This document shows, in pieces, positions 45,929 through 56,738 of a DNA stretch of 64,000 nucleotides. Position numbers and translations under genes: made by a program. The notes beneath the pieces are model-generated. The model made no database searches and had not been told where the DNA came from. It saw nothing but the letters and a program-made list of their open reading frames with translations. Source of the DNA: Xenopus tropicalis (lineage: Eukaryota > Chordata > Amphibia > Anura > Pipidae); assembly GCF_000004195.4 (NCBI RefSeq), contig NC_030683.2, positions 1,486,620 to 1,550,619 on the forward strand. The letters run 5' to 3'. Within the stretch, counting starts at the first letter, position 1. Each line of letters starts with the position of its first letter.

Positions 45929-46699
45929 AACACTATATCCTACAGTGCGTGAGTTTTTTAAGACCACTAATAGACAAAGACTTTCCTGCTGTGTTGGGAC
46001 AGGGGATAAAGATTAATTTAAAATTTCTCTCCATATTCAAAATTCCATATCAGAGACATTCCGTTGTTACAATATTCTACTCCATTAATGGAGACATCAA
46101 GAAATGTCTTATTCTCTCCATACTAATGATTCGGTCCTGCTTTTCTCTAGATATATGCTGCAGATAAGTCCATGGTACACGGGGGGAAACAACTACCCCT
46201 TTCATCTCCCACCCACCCCTGATGGAAATGGTGGATACACAGAGTAGTGACCGACCAACCTGCACCCACAATAACGTTCAAGTGGTTTAGGGTCCGTCTG
46301 TCCCTGCTCTGTGAGGCTTGGGGGGCGCTACACCCCTATTCTCCTACACATTTGGGGGTTACAATGGTTGTAGGAAAAGAGTCCTATGTTTAAATGTTAA
46401 GAGTTTGGCCCTGGAGTAGATCATTATTGGTGGAACAACATGGACCTACCCGGGGACTGGAGTCCCATATAAGACATTTGGTTTGACCAATGATGAGGGG
46501 ACCCCACTCACAGGCAGTACAACTGGGGGGGGTCTGTGTTACACTTTAATCTGCCCCTGATCTTCCCCCCATGTCTCTCTGTCTCTGCTTCGCTGCAAGC
46601 TCTTTCTCATGCCGGCGGCTACTAAACCCCCCGATCTAGTGTTGGCATTTGCCCCCCCAGCTGCCCCTCTGTTTAATCAGCTGTTTTCCTTCCTCCCAG
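45929..46699. other. end of intron 16
   Basis: Unique. Ends in the last acceptor. Confidence 0.5.
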
Positions 46700-46764
46700 G
46701 AAGTATTTCCACAGTTGCTGAAGTTCAAAGCACAAACGACAACCCGACCTACGTAAACGTTTGA
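46700..46764 (+). CDS. sorcs1: sorcs1 exon 17 of window (C-terminus and stop)
   Basis: Acceptor CTTCCTCCCAG. Joined in phase it reads GSISTVAEVQSTNDNPTYVN, then V and TGA at 46762-46764. ISTVAE and a C-terminus PTYVNV match the long-tail isoform of vertebrate SORCS1 as I remember it, which is one of the main reasons for choosing sorcs1. Its 7.1-kb preceding intron holds three 19-bp arrays. Confidence 0.9.
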
Positions 46765-48380
46765 ACGGGAAAGAGACGTCCCATCATCTCCTGGACTGTT
46801 CCAATCCATCAAACTGTGGTTTTTAGCTTTAAACCTGCACAAGAGGATGCACCGAGACACGCGGGTTCCACCTTTTATGGGAATCTTCTATTCAGCGCTA
46901 TGGCTTGTGTCTGTAGATAATCCATTACCCCCCCCAGATATTGCATGTTGCCCTCTTTCACTGGCAAAGGAACCCCCATCATTTGCTCCTCTGGCTTTGG
47001 AAAGGGATGAGCCCTAGAGAAGCTGAGGTGCTGGTCTTCTGATTGGTTTAGATGATGTCCCCTGGTCTGTTTTTACTGTGGGTGGGGCAGAACTGTATAG
47101 AATTCTTTATTTAATGGGAAACAGTATAAACATCTCCAGAAAGGATCATTGAGACTTGGCTGTCCCTCTGGGAACCTTAGAATATCTAAGAATATCTTTT
47201 GGACACTTGTGTTTACAGTCATCAGCCCCCGGCCTTGTGGAACAGAAATTCCGAGGGAATTGAGTTTGATGTAGATCTTTGTAACATTGTGTTTCTCTGC
47301 TTTGTGGGACGGGATTTGTGTAGCAGAGATTTCTAACTTGCCCTGAGCAGTAGAAGAACCTTCTGAAGGACCTCCCAGCCCTCACCATGTTCTTATACGA
47401 GTTTTTACAATGTAGGGAGGTTGAACACGTTCTGTTTAATCAGATTTCTCTTTGGGTCACTCAGTGGGTGCAGGAACAGCCCCGACGTTCACACTTGAAG
47501 CATAAGAAATATCCGCGTAGAATAAGTAAAGAGCGATTGTAGCCCCGCGCGGTGGCTTCCTCTCCTATTATTGCCTTTCAGAGGTTCCCATTGTCACGTT
47601 CGCTGTTCCTCTGTCAGCAACTCTATTTCCCAACGTCCCCGGCCATTGTCTGAGAGAGAATAGAAGCCTTTAAATTGGATGATGCACAAAATCAGTTCTT
47701 GAACCCTGTCAGTCTGGTGGAGAATGCGGAAAACGCCGGGCACAATAGGATATATTCCGGCTATTGTGCGAGGCCGGCAGTCATTCTGCTTGATGTGATA
47801 CAAAGAGAATACGGCGTGTGTCAGCACTTCGGAGGTAGAAGTCTCTGTAATACACAGAGAGGGCGATGATAATCCCTTCCGACGCCGAGGCCAAGAGCCT
47901 TTGCCCCATTCCGTGCCCTCCTCTTCTTCATCACTTACTGCTTTTATTTGCCAGGTCACAGCCTAGTAAAGAGCTCACTATAGAGCTTCACAAACGCCCT
48001 AATCCCTAAGGCTCAGAGACACAATAATCACAGGGTTTGATCATTTACAGCCATTGACCTGCCCAAGGGTCCAACACTGGGTTCCCTACTGATTCCATCT
48101 CCGTCCTTTTCTACTCCGTATGTGGTGCTGATCCGGTCCCAGTGGCTCCCCTTTTCCTTCACTCAGTGCCAAACAAAGGCCAGGACTGGTTGTAGGACCC
48201 AGAGGAGATTCCCTTGGTCCCCCTGTATGAAGGGCCACATAGGGATGAGGATAAAGGTACAGGGAAGGTGGAACATCTGTAAATACCCCCCATTCCCGTC
48301 TATCCCAATGGTAAATTATTTCCATTATTTAATAAAAAAAGAATAAAAATACCCCCCCCCCTTCTATATTTATCAATAAA
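46765..48380 (+). other. putative sorcs1 3' UTR and candidate poly(A) region
   Basis: This is unique, repeat-poor sequence following the stop codon. Canonical AATAAA hexamers occur at 48331-48336, 48342-48347 and 48375-48380, so a 3' UTR of about 1.6 kb is plausible. No earlier AATAAA is obvious between the stop and 48331. ORFs on either strand here are short and unlike known proteins. Confidence 0.5.
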
Positions 48381-48870
48381 CCATGTGCCAATATGCTAGA
48401 ACTATCTGTGCAGGTGATTTTTATAGCTAAATATAATATAAACCATAAATTATTCATGTATTTTATTTCCTGTGCATGTTCTGCAGTCGGAACAAAATGA
48501 CTGCCGAAAAGGGGGGAAAAAAGGAGATTTATCAAAGCTCAAAGTGTTTCTAGGAAGATGGATGGGGGGGGGGGGGGTTGCCGACCAACTGAGGATATTG
48601 GTGGAGGATGCAGGAGATAGAGGGGTGGGGCCAGTAGTCTGGAGGAACCTGTTTGTATAGAAGCAATAATGTCAGTTTTTTCTACGCTCTTTGTCAGCTT
48701 CACTTTGGGTTGGAATCACTCATTTTGGTTTCTGTCAGGGAGAAGTGGGTTTCACAGGAACAGTTGGACAGAACTTTAGTTGGAGAAGGAAAATGGAACA
48801 GAAACTTCTGTCAGTTGGTAATGAATTCCTTTTGTATTTTGTCCAAGTTCTTTATCCTTCCATGGAAATA
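48381..48870. other. intergenic segment after sorcs1
   Basis: Repeat-poor with a G homopolymer near 48565. It grades into diverged units of the following 45-bp array. No gene seen. Confidence 0.5.
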
Positions 48871-49985
48871 CTGGGTTTTGGGCTACAGGCTGATTGGGCT
48901 CAAGAGTATTCTGATGCTTTGCTACAGGTTGGTTGAACCATGTGAAAGTTTTAATGGGCTTGTGGTCTACAAGTTGGTGTACCCTGTGTTTTCTAATGGT
49001 CTTGTGACCTTCAGGACTAGCCATGTGAAAGTTCTAATGGTCTTGTGGTCTACAGGTTGGTGTACGCTGTGAATTTCCCAATGGTCTTGTGGCCTCCTAC
49101 AGGTTGGTCTAACCCTGTGAATGTTCTAAAGGTCTTTTGATCTACAGGTTGGTCTAACCCTGTGAATGTTCTGAAGGTCTTTCGATCTACAGGTTGGTCT
49201 AACCCTGTGAATGTTCTGAAGGTCTTTTGATCTACAGGTTGGTCTAACCCTGTAAATGCTCTAAAGGTCTTTTGATCTACAGGTTGGTCTAACCCTGTGA
49301 ATGTTCTGAAGGTCTTTTGATCTACAGGTTGGTCTAACCCTGTAAATGCTCTAAAGGTCTTTTGATCTACAGGTTGGTCTAACCCTGTGAATGTTCTGAA
49401 GGTCTTTCGATCTACAGGTTGGTCTAACCCTGTGAATGTTCTGAAGGTCTTTCGATCTACAGGTTGGTCTAACCCTGTGAATGTTCTGAAGGTCTTTTGA
49501 TCTACAGGTTGGTCTAACTCTGTGAATGTTCTGAAGGTCTTTTGATCTACAGGTTGGTCTAACTCTGTGAATGTTCTGAAGGTCTTTTGATCTACAGGTT
49601 GGTCTAACCCTGTGAATGTTCTGAAGGTCTTTCGATCTACAGGTTGGTCTAACCCTGTGAATGTTCTGAAGGTCTTTTGATCTACAGGTTGGTCTAACTC
49701 TGTGGATGTTCTGAAGGTCTTTTGATCTACAGGTTGGTCTAACCCTGTGAATGTTCTTAAGGTCTTTTGATCTACAGGTTGGTCTAACTCTGTGAATGTT
49801 CTGAAGGTCTTTTGATCAACAGGTTGGTCTAATCCTGTGAAAGTTCTAATGGTCTTTTGACCTACAAGTTGGGCTAACCCTGTGGAAATTGTAAGGTTAT
49901 CGTAGCCTACCGACTGGTCTAACCCTGTGAATGTTGTAACGGTTTTGTGACCCATTGGTTGGTTTAACACACTGAAGGTTCTGCA
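48871..49985 (-). repeat. 45-bp minisatellite with in-frame ORF
   Basis: About 24 copies with TCTACAGGTTGGTCTAACCC, TGTGAATGTTCTGAAGGTCT and TTTGA on the + strand. Units from 49130 to 49840 are nearly identical and units at both edges are strongly diverged. Because 45 is divisible by three, the reverse strand holds a 317-codon ORF (49050-50003) of a 15-residue repeat (TFTGLDQPVDQKTFR). No homologue recognised and no signal peptide seen. Probably non-coding. Confidence 0.93.
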
Positions 49986-50589
49986 GATGGTTGGACAATA
50001 CAAAGTTGCAGAAACAAAAATAGCTATTACAACAGAGCCTACAGGGAAAGTCTCAATAAAAAGCTTTTATTCAGAGAGAGACAGAGATGGGGAACGTTCA
50101 AGTCACCCCAACACTTGTAGATGTGGAGTAAGGAATCTTAATACAATATAGTGGTTGTGTCGAGCCTGGGAGTCCTGCCCAAACACAGCGGGAGATAAGT
50201 ATATTTTCTTTATTAAGGCCGGTCCTCTCGGTTTATGGTTTATACCCCAGGGTAACAGGCAGGCAGCCTCGTACCTGAGCTTTGATAAACCTACCCCTGA
50301 ATTTCCCATTAGTGGGGGGGTATGTAGCTCCAGAGCTGAATCCAACCCCCACTGACGGGCAAATCTACTGAGCCAGAGAGGCAGCATTTTCTTTCATTGT
50401 GTAACATGTTCCTGATTCATCTCTTGCCACAAATTTGTAGAAAAGACATTCTTGAATAAAATATATTGGTATTTACTTCTGTGTCTGATTACTGTTTGTG
50501 TGGAGTTTGTACAATGGAAAACTTACAAAGATGAGAACTGTTTACTTCTCTTTACATTCTCTCTACTGCCCTACTTGTTACCCTCTCAC
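49986..50589. other. intergenic unique segment
   Basis: Non-repetitive. Nothing recognised. Confidence 0.5.
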
Positions 50590-51390
50590 TCAACTGTCAC
50601 TTTCTTGCCCTACTGTCTCCATCTTGCCCTACTGTCTCCATCTTGCCCTACTGTCTCCATCTTGTCCTACTGTCTCCATCTTGTCCTACTGTCTCCATCT
50701 TGTCCTACTGTCTCCATCTTGCCCTACTGTTCTCATCTTGCCCTACTGTCCCCATCTTGCCCTACTGTCTCCATCTTGTCCTACTGTCTCCATCTTGTCC
50801 TACTGTCTCCATTCTTGCCCTACTGTCTCCATCTTGCCCTACTGTCTCCCATCTTGTCCTACTGTCTCCATCTTGCCCTACTGTCTCCATCTTGCCCTAC
50901 TGTCCCCATCTTGCCTACTGTCTCCATCTTGTCCTACTGTCTCCATCTTGCCCTACTGTCCCCATCTGCCCTACTGTCTCCCATCTTGCCCTACTGTCTC
51001 CATCTTGCCCCTACTGTCTCCATCTTGCCCTACTGTCTCCATCTTGCCCTACTGTCCCCATCTTGCCCTACTGTCTCCATCTTGTCCTACTGTCTCCATC
51101 TTGCCCTACTCTCTCCATCTTGCCTACTGTCTCCATCTTGCCCTACTGTCTCCATCTTGCCCTACTGTCTCCATCTTGCCCTACTGTCCCCCATCTTTGC
51201 CCTACTGTCTCCATCTTGTCCTACTGTCTCCATCTTGCCCTACTGTCTCCATCTTGTCCTACTGTCTCCATCTTGTCCCTACTGTCCCCCATCTTGCCCT
51301 ACTGTCTCCATCTTGCCCTACTGTCTCCATCTTGCCCTACTGTCCCATCTTGCCCTACTGTCTCCATCTTGCCCTACTGTCCCCATCTTG
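50590..51390 (-). repeat. 19-bp satellite, array 9 (reverse)
   Basis: About 42 copies of CTTGCCCTACTGTCTCCAT, with diverged units at the left edge (CTACTTGTTACCCTCTCACT). It abuts a GATA microsatellite on the right. Confidence 0.96.
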
Positions 51391-51575
51391 ATAGATAGAT
51401 GATAAGTATATAGATGATATATTAAATAGATAAATTGATAAATGAAGATAGATAGATAGATAGTTAGATAGATAGATAATAGGCAGATAGATGATAGATA
51501 GAAAAATAGATATAGATGATATATTAGATAGATGGATAGATAAACAGACTGATAGAGAATAGACAAATAGACAGA
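51391..51575 (+). repeat. GATA microsatellite
   Basis: Imperfect ATAGATAGATGATA repeats directly joined to the end of the 19-bp array. Confidence 0.92.
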
Positions 51576-52234
51576 ATTTATTAATAATAATAAATAAAAT
51601 GCAGAGTATTTGGGGAAATGATTTATTTTATTAAGGAAATGTCACTTTAGTGATTGTTGTGGGATTTGGAGACATCCCGCTTTGTGCCCCTGTGGGAGGG
51701 GAGTGAGACAGGGAAGAGAGAGGGAAGAGACAGCTGCTTTGTGCCCAGAGAGATGTCACTGATGGGTTCTACTCCCCAATCATCGGCAGTCGGTGTGAGA
51801 GACACGAGTGCAATTTGTCCCAGTGTTCGGGTGACACGGATACATTTCCATCAAGCGGAGCCGTTACCCCCCCGGCCGCCGGGGCTCAGCAGAGAGGAGC
51901 TGTCACTCTCCCCCCTTGTTTTGACAGTATAATTTGAATTTCAGTGTCAGTCTGGCAGCCTCAGCGAGAGTGCGGGGGGGGGGGGGGTCCCTTTGGAATT
52001 CTATTAAACATCAGACAGAGCCCTGAGACTCCCTCGTTACTGAACTGAGACCCCCGAGTGCAACACCCACCGCCCAGCGGGGCCAATCCGCCCATTAGGG
52101 CCACACGATAAACATATTTAGCAGCTTCATTCCTGCTCAGTGAGTGTCCCTCTCAGTATTGGCCAACTGGCCAACATCCCCGTGAAATCTGTTGTAAGGG
52201 GCCCAGTCGCGAAAGTTACTCAAATTGCGTATAA
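51576..52234. other. intergenic unique segment
   Basis: Non-repetitive, with a G homopolymer near 51975. No gene seen. Confidence 0.5.
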
Positions 52235-52337
52235 ACTAGATAGGCAGATAGATAGAAAGAAAGAAAGAAAGAAAGAAGATAGATTGACTGATATAGAAAG
52301 ATAGATAGATAGATGATAGATAGATAGATAGATGATT

Positions 52338-52392
<55 letters not shown>

Positions 52393-52393
52393 T

Positions 52394-52424
<31 letters not shown>

Positions 52425-52777
52425 GGATAGATAGATGATAGATAGATAGATAGATAGACTAATAAATAGATGATAGATAGATAGATTGACTAATAAATAG
52501 ATGATAGAAAGAAAGATTGACAGATAGATAGATGATAGATAGATAGATAGATGATAGATAGATAGATAGATAGATAGATTGACTAATAAATAGATGATAG
52601 AAAGAAAGATTGACAGATAGATAGATGATAGATAGATAGATAGATGATAGATAGATAGATAGATAGACTAATAAATAGATGATAGATAGATAGATTGACT
52701 AATAAATAGATGATAGATAGAGAGATAGAAAGAAGATAGATTGACTGATAGATAGATAGATAGATAGATGGATAGAT

Positions 52778-52816
<39 letters not shown>

Positions 52817-52959
52817 TGACTAATAAATAGATGATAGATAGAAAGAAAGAAGATAGATTGACTGATAGATGAAAAAAAGAAAAATAGATAGATAGATTGA
52901 CTAATAAATAGATGATAGAAAGAAAGAAGATAGATTGATAGATAGATAGATAGATAGAT

Positions 52960-52990
<31 letters not shown>

Positions 52991-53146
52991 GAAAGAAAGA
53001 AAGATAGATAGATAGATGATAGATAGATAGATAGATTGACTAATAAATAGATGATAGATAGATAGATAGAAAGAAAGATAGATAAATCGATAGATAGATT
53101 GACTAATAAATAGATGATAGAAAGAAAGAAAGAAGATAGATTGACT

Positions 53147-53179
<33 letters not shown>

Positions 53180-53239
53180 CTTGACTAATAAATAGATGAT
53201 AGATAGATAGATAGATAGATAGACTAATAAATAGATTAT

Positions 53240-53324
<85 letters not shown>

Positions 53325-53348
53325 AAGAAAGAAAGAAAGAAAGAAAGC

Positions 53349-53384
<36 letters not shown>

Positions 53385-53444
53385 AAGATAGATAGAAAGA
53401 AAGATTGACTGATAGATAATAGATAGATAGATAGATAGATAGAT

Positions 53445-53483
<39 letters not shown>

Positions 53484-53499
53484 CTGTAGATAGATAGAT

Positions 53500-53530
<31 letters not shown>

Positions 53531-53564
53531 AAGATAGATAGAAAGAAAGATTGACTGATAGATA

Positions 53565-53598
<34 letters not shown>

Positions 53599-53635
53599 CT
53601 GTAGATAGATAGATAGATAATAGATGATAGATAGA
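52235..53635 (+). repeat. GATA/GAAA compound microsatellite, 1.4 kb
   Basis: Alternating (GATA)n and (GAAA)n tracts with recurring spacers GATTGACTAATAAATAGATG every 60-120 nt, which gives a higher-order organisation. Reverse-strand ORFs rich in Ser, Ile, Tyr and Leu are artefacts. Confidence 0.95.
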
Positions 53636-54734
53636 TGCGCAGAGCAGGGGCAGGTAGGTGGGAAGGGGTTAAACTTAGGACAAACCCCACTGACCCCCCA
53701 CTAAACTGACTGACTAATTAGCACATTAATCAATGGAACTCGTTATATGAACTGATTATTATAGCGGAACATCAGTTTATATGTTCATGGGGGGGGGGCA
53801 TAGAAATAACCCCTGTGGGCCCCAAAGTTTCCGTCACTAGGAATGAATCCCCTGCAGTTTCCCCTCTTACCAGCAGGGGTCGCTCCTGCTCAATGTTCTG
53901 ATGATCCAGCTGCACAGAGTTGGGCCGGAGGCGAGGCAGGAAGGTTGGGGGCCCCTATCTATAGTATAGGGATTGTATAACTGGTACCCCCCCAGCTTTG
54001 CCCTGTAACCCCCCCCCCCCAAGGGCTGCTCTGCTGATAGGGACTGAGGGCAAAAGCCCCTTCTGTTCTACACTAAAGTCTGACTACAGATCCCTATAGG
54101 TGACAGTGTGGGGGCTGATTTGGGGATCTCCGCCAGATACAATGTAACTCTCCATGTCTGGGGTTAAAGGAACAGTAACACCAAAAACACAGAGTAATAA
54201 CAGTATAACATAGTGTTACCCTGCACTGGGGCTGTATTATATGGGGGCATGGGGGGGGTGCTGTGCCCAAGTGCCCGCTGGCACAGAGTCATTCACAGGT
54301 ATTTCTAGGTGCAGGGGGGGTAGCCTGAGAGATGATGATGATGGGGGGGTCAGTCACTAGGGAACATAGAGATATTTGCCCCAAGGCCCACAGATTGCGA
54401 CTTCGAGCCCATTTGCCGCGATTTCCCGCTCGGCTCAGCAGTTCTCATTCGGCTGCAGTTTTTCTCGTTATTAAGCGGCAGGTATTTTAATTAACATTGG
54501 GAATGTCTGCGGGTTAATACTGGATCCCGGCCAAAGAGAATTCTGTCAGTAATTAAATTCCAGTGACTGCCCCCCCCCCCCCAAACGAACAGATCTGATT
54601 CGTCAAACCCCTCGCAGCCAAATTGCCACTTAACTCATCTCCGACTGAATATTTTATTCCTGATTGTAAAAGATTCTTTATCCTCAAGGGCTTGAAAAAT
54701 TGTCTCGGCCGTCGGAAGTTTTACTCGCCCATAA
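53636..54734. other. intergenic segment with frog-type dispersed repeat
   Basis: Contains TTAAAGGAACAGTAACACC at about 54165, the start of a dispersed repeat common in Xenopus. This leads into a segment (54232-54320) that recurs inverted at 55640-55735. Confidence 0.6.
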
Positions 54735-55360
54735 ATGCCAGGGGCTGCTCTGTGCCCGCTGTGCCAGGGGCGGCTGGAATGTACCTCTGTGCCCGCTGTG
54801 CCGGGGGCGGCTGGAATGTACCTCTGTGCCCGCTGTGCCAGGGGTGGCTAGAATGTACCTCTGTGCCCACTGTGCTAGGGGTGGCTAGAATGTACCTCTG
54901 TGCCCACTGTGCTAGGGGTGGCTAGAATGTACCTCTGTGCCCACTGTGCTAGGGGCAGCTGGAATGTACCTCTGTGCCCGCTGTGCCAGGGGTGGCTAGA
55001 ATGTACCTCTGTGCCCGCTGTGCCAGGGGTGGCTAGAATGTACCTCTGTGCCCACTGTGCTAGGGGCAGCTGGAATTTACCTCTGTGCCCGCTGTGCCAG
55101 GGGCAGCTGGAATGTACCTCTGTGCCCACTGTGCCAGGGGTGGCTAGAATATACCTCTGTGCCCGCTGTGCCAGGGGCAGCAAGAATTTACCTCTGTGCC
55201 CGCTGTGCCAGGGGTGGCTAGAATTTACCTCTGTGCCCGCTGTGCCAGGGGGGCTGGAATGTACCTCTGTGCCCGCTGTGCCAGGGGTGGCTAGAATTTA
55301 CCTCTGTGCCCGCTGTGCCAGGGGCAGCTAGAATTTACCTCTGTGCCCGCTGTGCCCCCC
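54735..55360 (+). repeat. 37-bp minisatellite
   Basis: About 17 copies of GTACCTCTGTGCCCGCTGTG + CCAGGGGTGGCTAGAAT, with CAGCTGGAAT and GTGCTAGG variants. It is followed by three copies of a derived ~29-bp unit (CCCCCCACATGTACCTCTAT) to about 55435. Confidence 0.95.
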
Positions 55361-55639
55361 ACATGTACCTCTATACCCCTGTGCCCCCCACATGTACCTC
55401 TATACCCCTGTGCCCCCCACATGTACCTCTATACCCTTCTCTGTACCCAGCCTCTGTACCCACGTCCCTATACCAATACATACCCTCTATACCCGCTTCT
55501 CCTGACCTGCCCATCATTACTCACTGGGTACCAGTTTGTCTGTCCCATGCCAGGCACGTGTGCCCGTACCTATTCCCCAGGCGGGGGCACCTTCAACAGA
55601 GTAGCCATTTAACCTTAGAAACCCCTGTTCCTGCACAGC

Positions 55640-55735
55640 CGAGACTCCCCCCTCTGGACCTAGAAATACCTGAGCTGTGAATGACTCTGTGCCAGGGGGC
55701 ACTTGGGCACAGCCCCCCCCATGCCCCTGTATAAT
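55640..55735 (-). repeat. inverted partner of the 54232-54320 dispersed repeat
   Basis: ACCTAGAAATACCTG, GTGAATGACTCTGTGCCAG and GGGCACTTGGGCACAGC occur here and, as reverse complement, at 54232-54320. The pair brackets the 37-bp minisatellite. Confidence 0.85.
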
Positions 55736-55995
55736 ACGGTAGGAGAATAACTGCACCGCGGAGATGCGACTGCCCAACAAATTCTTTCTCCTTCAGTATA
55801 TAATGAGGGTTATGTTCCAGTGAGGAGCGTGCCCGCCTGGGAATGGGCAAAGTACCCTCTGATTGTATTGAGAGAAGTATTGGCTGAACTACATCTCTCA
55901 GCGCTACAGATTGCAATCAAAGCTTTTTATTTGGTTACTGGCACATTCCCATCTGTTCATGTAGGTAATAACCAGACAAGCAGTGTTAGTGTTGT
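55736..55995. other. intergenic spacer
   Basis: Unique sequence. Nothing recognised. Confidence 0.45.
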
Positions 55996-56132
55996 ATGGG
56001 GGGGGGGGGCTCAGCTGGGGGGGCCTGGGGGGGGGCTGGGGGGGCTCAGCTGGGGGGGGCTGGGGGGGGCTCAGCTGGGGGGGGCTCAGCTGGGGGGGGG
56101 CTCAGCTGGGGGGGCCTGGGGGGGGGGAGCCA
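55996..56132 (+). repeat. G-rich GGCTCAGCTGGGGG repeat
   Basis: Seven or so copies of CTCAGCTGGGGGGG alternating with CCTGGGGGGG. Dense runs of G make it a strong quadruplex candidate. Confidence 0.9.
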
Positions 56133-56635
56133 TGGTGAACAGAATACAAAATACAACAACTTAATCGGCCAATGAACTGCTTTGATACATTGACAAATAA
56201 GCACATTCTCATACCCACAAACACAGTCCTTGGGCCCCTCTCATTTAGGATTTTAGTTCCCCTTTAATTCCTTTATAACAAGCCAATCCCTGCGCGGCGG
56301 CCACGGGGGGGGGGGGGGGAGGATGCGGATACGGATAAGGTCACAGTGATGTTCCCACACCTGAAATAAAAAGGGGAATGTTGTGCATTTGTGCAATGGG
56401 GGGGTCACTAGGGGCCCATAATAACACAGTGGCAGTTAAATAGGAAACATAAGCTAAAAATCATTAATAATGTCGTTGTCAAGATCATTAGGAACAGCGG
56501 CAGCGGCGACGTTGGGCAAAATCATTTAATTCTACATAAACGTCCCCTTAGGCCAACGCCATCCTCTGCCAACAACAATTCTGCTGCAGCAGATCTGTAG
56601 GGCTTACTTACCCTTTACTGGTAATGTACTTCCTT
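56133..56635. other. intergenic spacer with frog-type short repeat end
   Basis: Contains TTAGTTCCCCTTTAATTCCT (about 56255), a typical end of a dispersed frog repeat. No gene seen. Confidence 0.5.
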
Positions 56636-56738
56636 CATCAACTGGGGCCCCTCTGTATCTGTACTGGGGCCCCTCTGTATCTGTACTGGGGCCCCTCTGT
56701 ATCTGTACTGGGGCCCCTCTGTATCTGTACAGGGGCCC
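56636..56738 (+). repeat. 22-bp repeat at the edge of array 10
   Basis: Five copies of GGGGCCCCTCTGTATCTGTA (CT) lead directly into the 19-bp array. Confidence 0.93.

Larger units (their letters stand above)
6736..46764 (+). other. sorcs1: sorcs1-like gene, 3' portion (17 coding exons)
   Basis: This span holds the C-terminal part of a type I membrane sorting receptor of the VPS10/SorCS family. Family members bind cargo in the Golgi, in endosomes and at the cell surface, mainly in neurons. Joining the exons listed below gives about 2,014 coding nt in the order propeller end, 10CC module, PKD domains, stalk, transmembrane helix and tail. I assign sorcs1 rather than sorcs2 or sorcs3 because the 10CC segments (EPCVCTESDFE, ERHSNGQCLPAFW) and the tail ends (KIPGINVYAQMQNE, NPTYVNV) fit my memory of vertebrate SORCS1 best. 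This was not checked against a database. The 5' exons (signal peptide, propeptide, most of the propeller) precede the window. Introns range from 81 nt to 7.7 kb and are mostly satellite DNA. Confidence 0.88.

Noticed and set aside
6736..46764. Alternative assignment of the gene to sorcs2 or sorcs3
   Set aside because: The 10CC and tail sequences as remembered fit SORCS1 better; a phylogeny of the joined exons would settle it.
52901..53690. Reverse ORFs with SIYLSIYLS repeats
   Set aside because: Artefact of the GATA/GAAA microsatellite.
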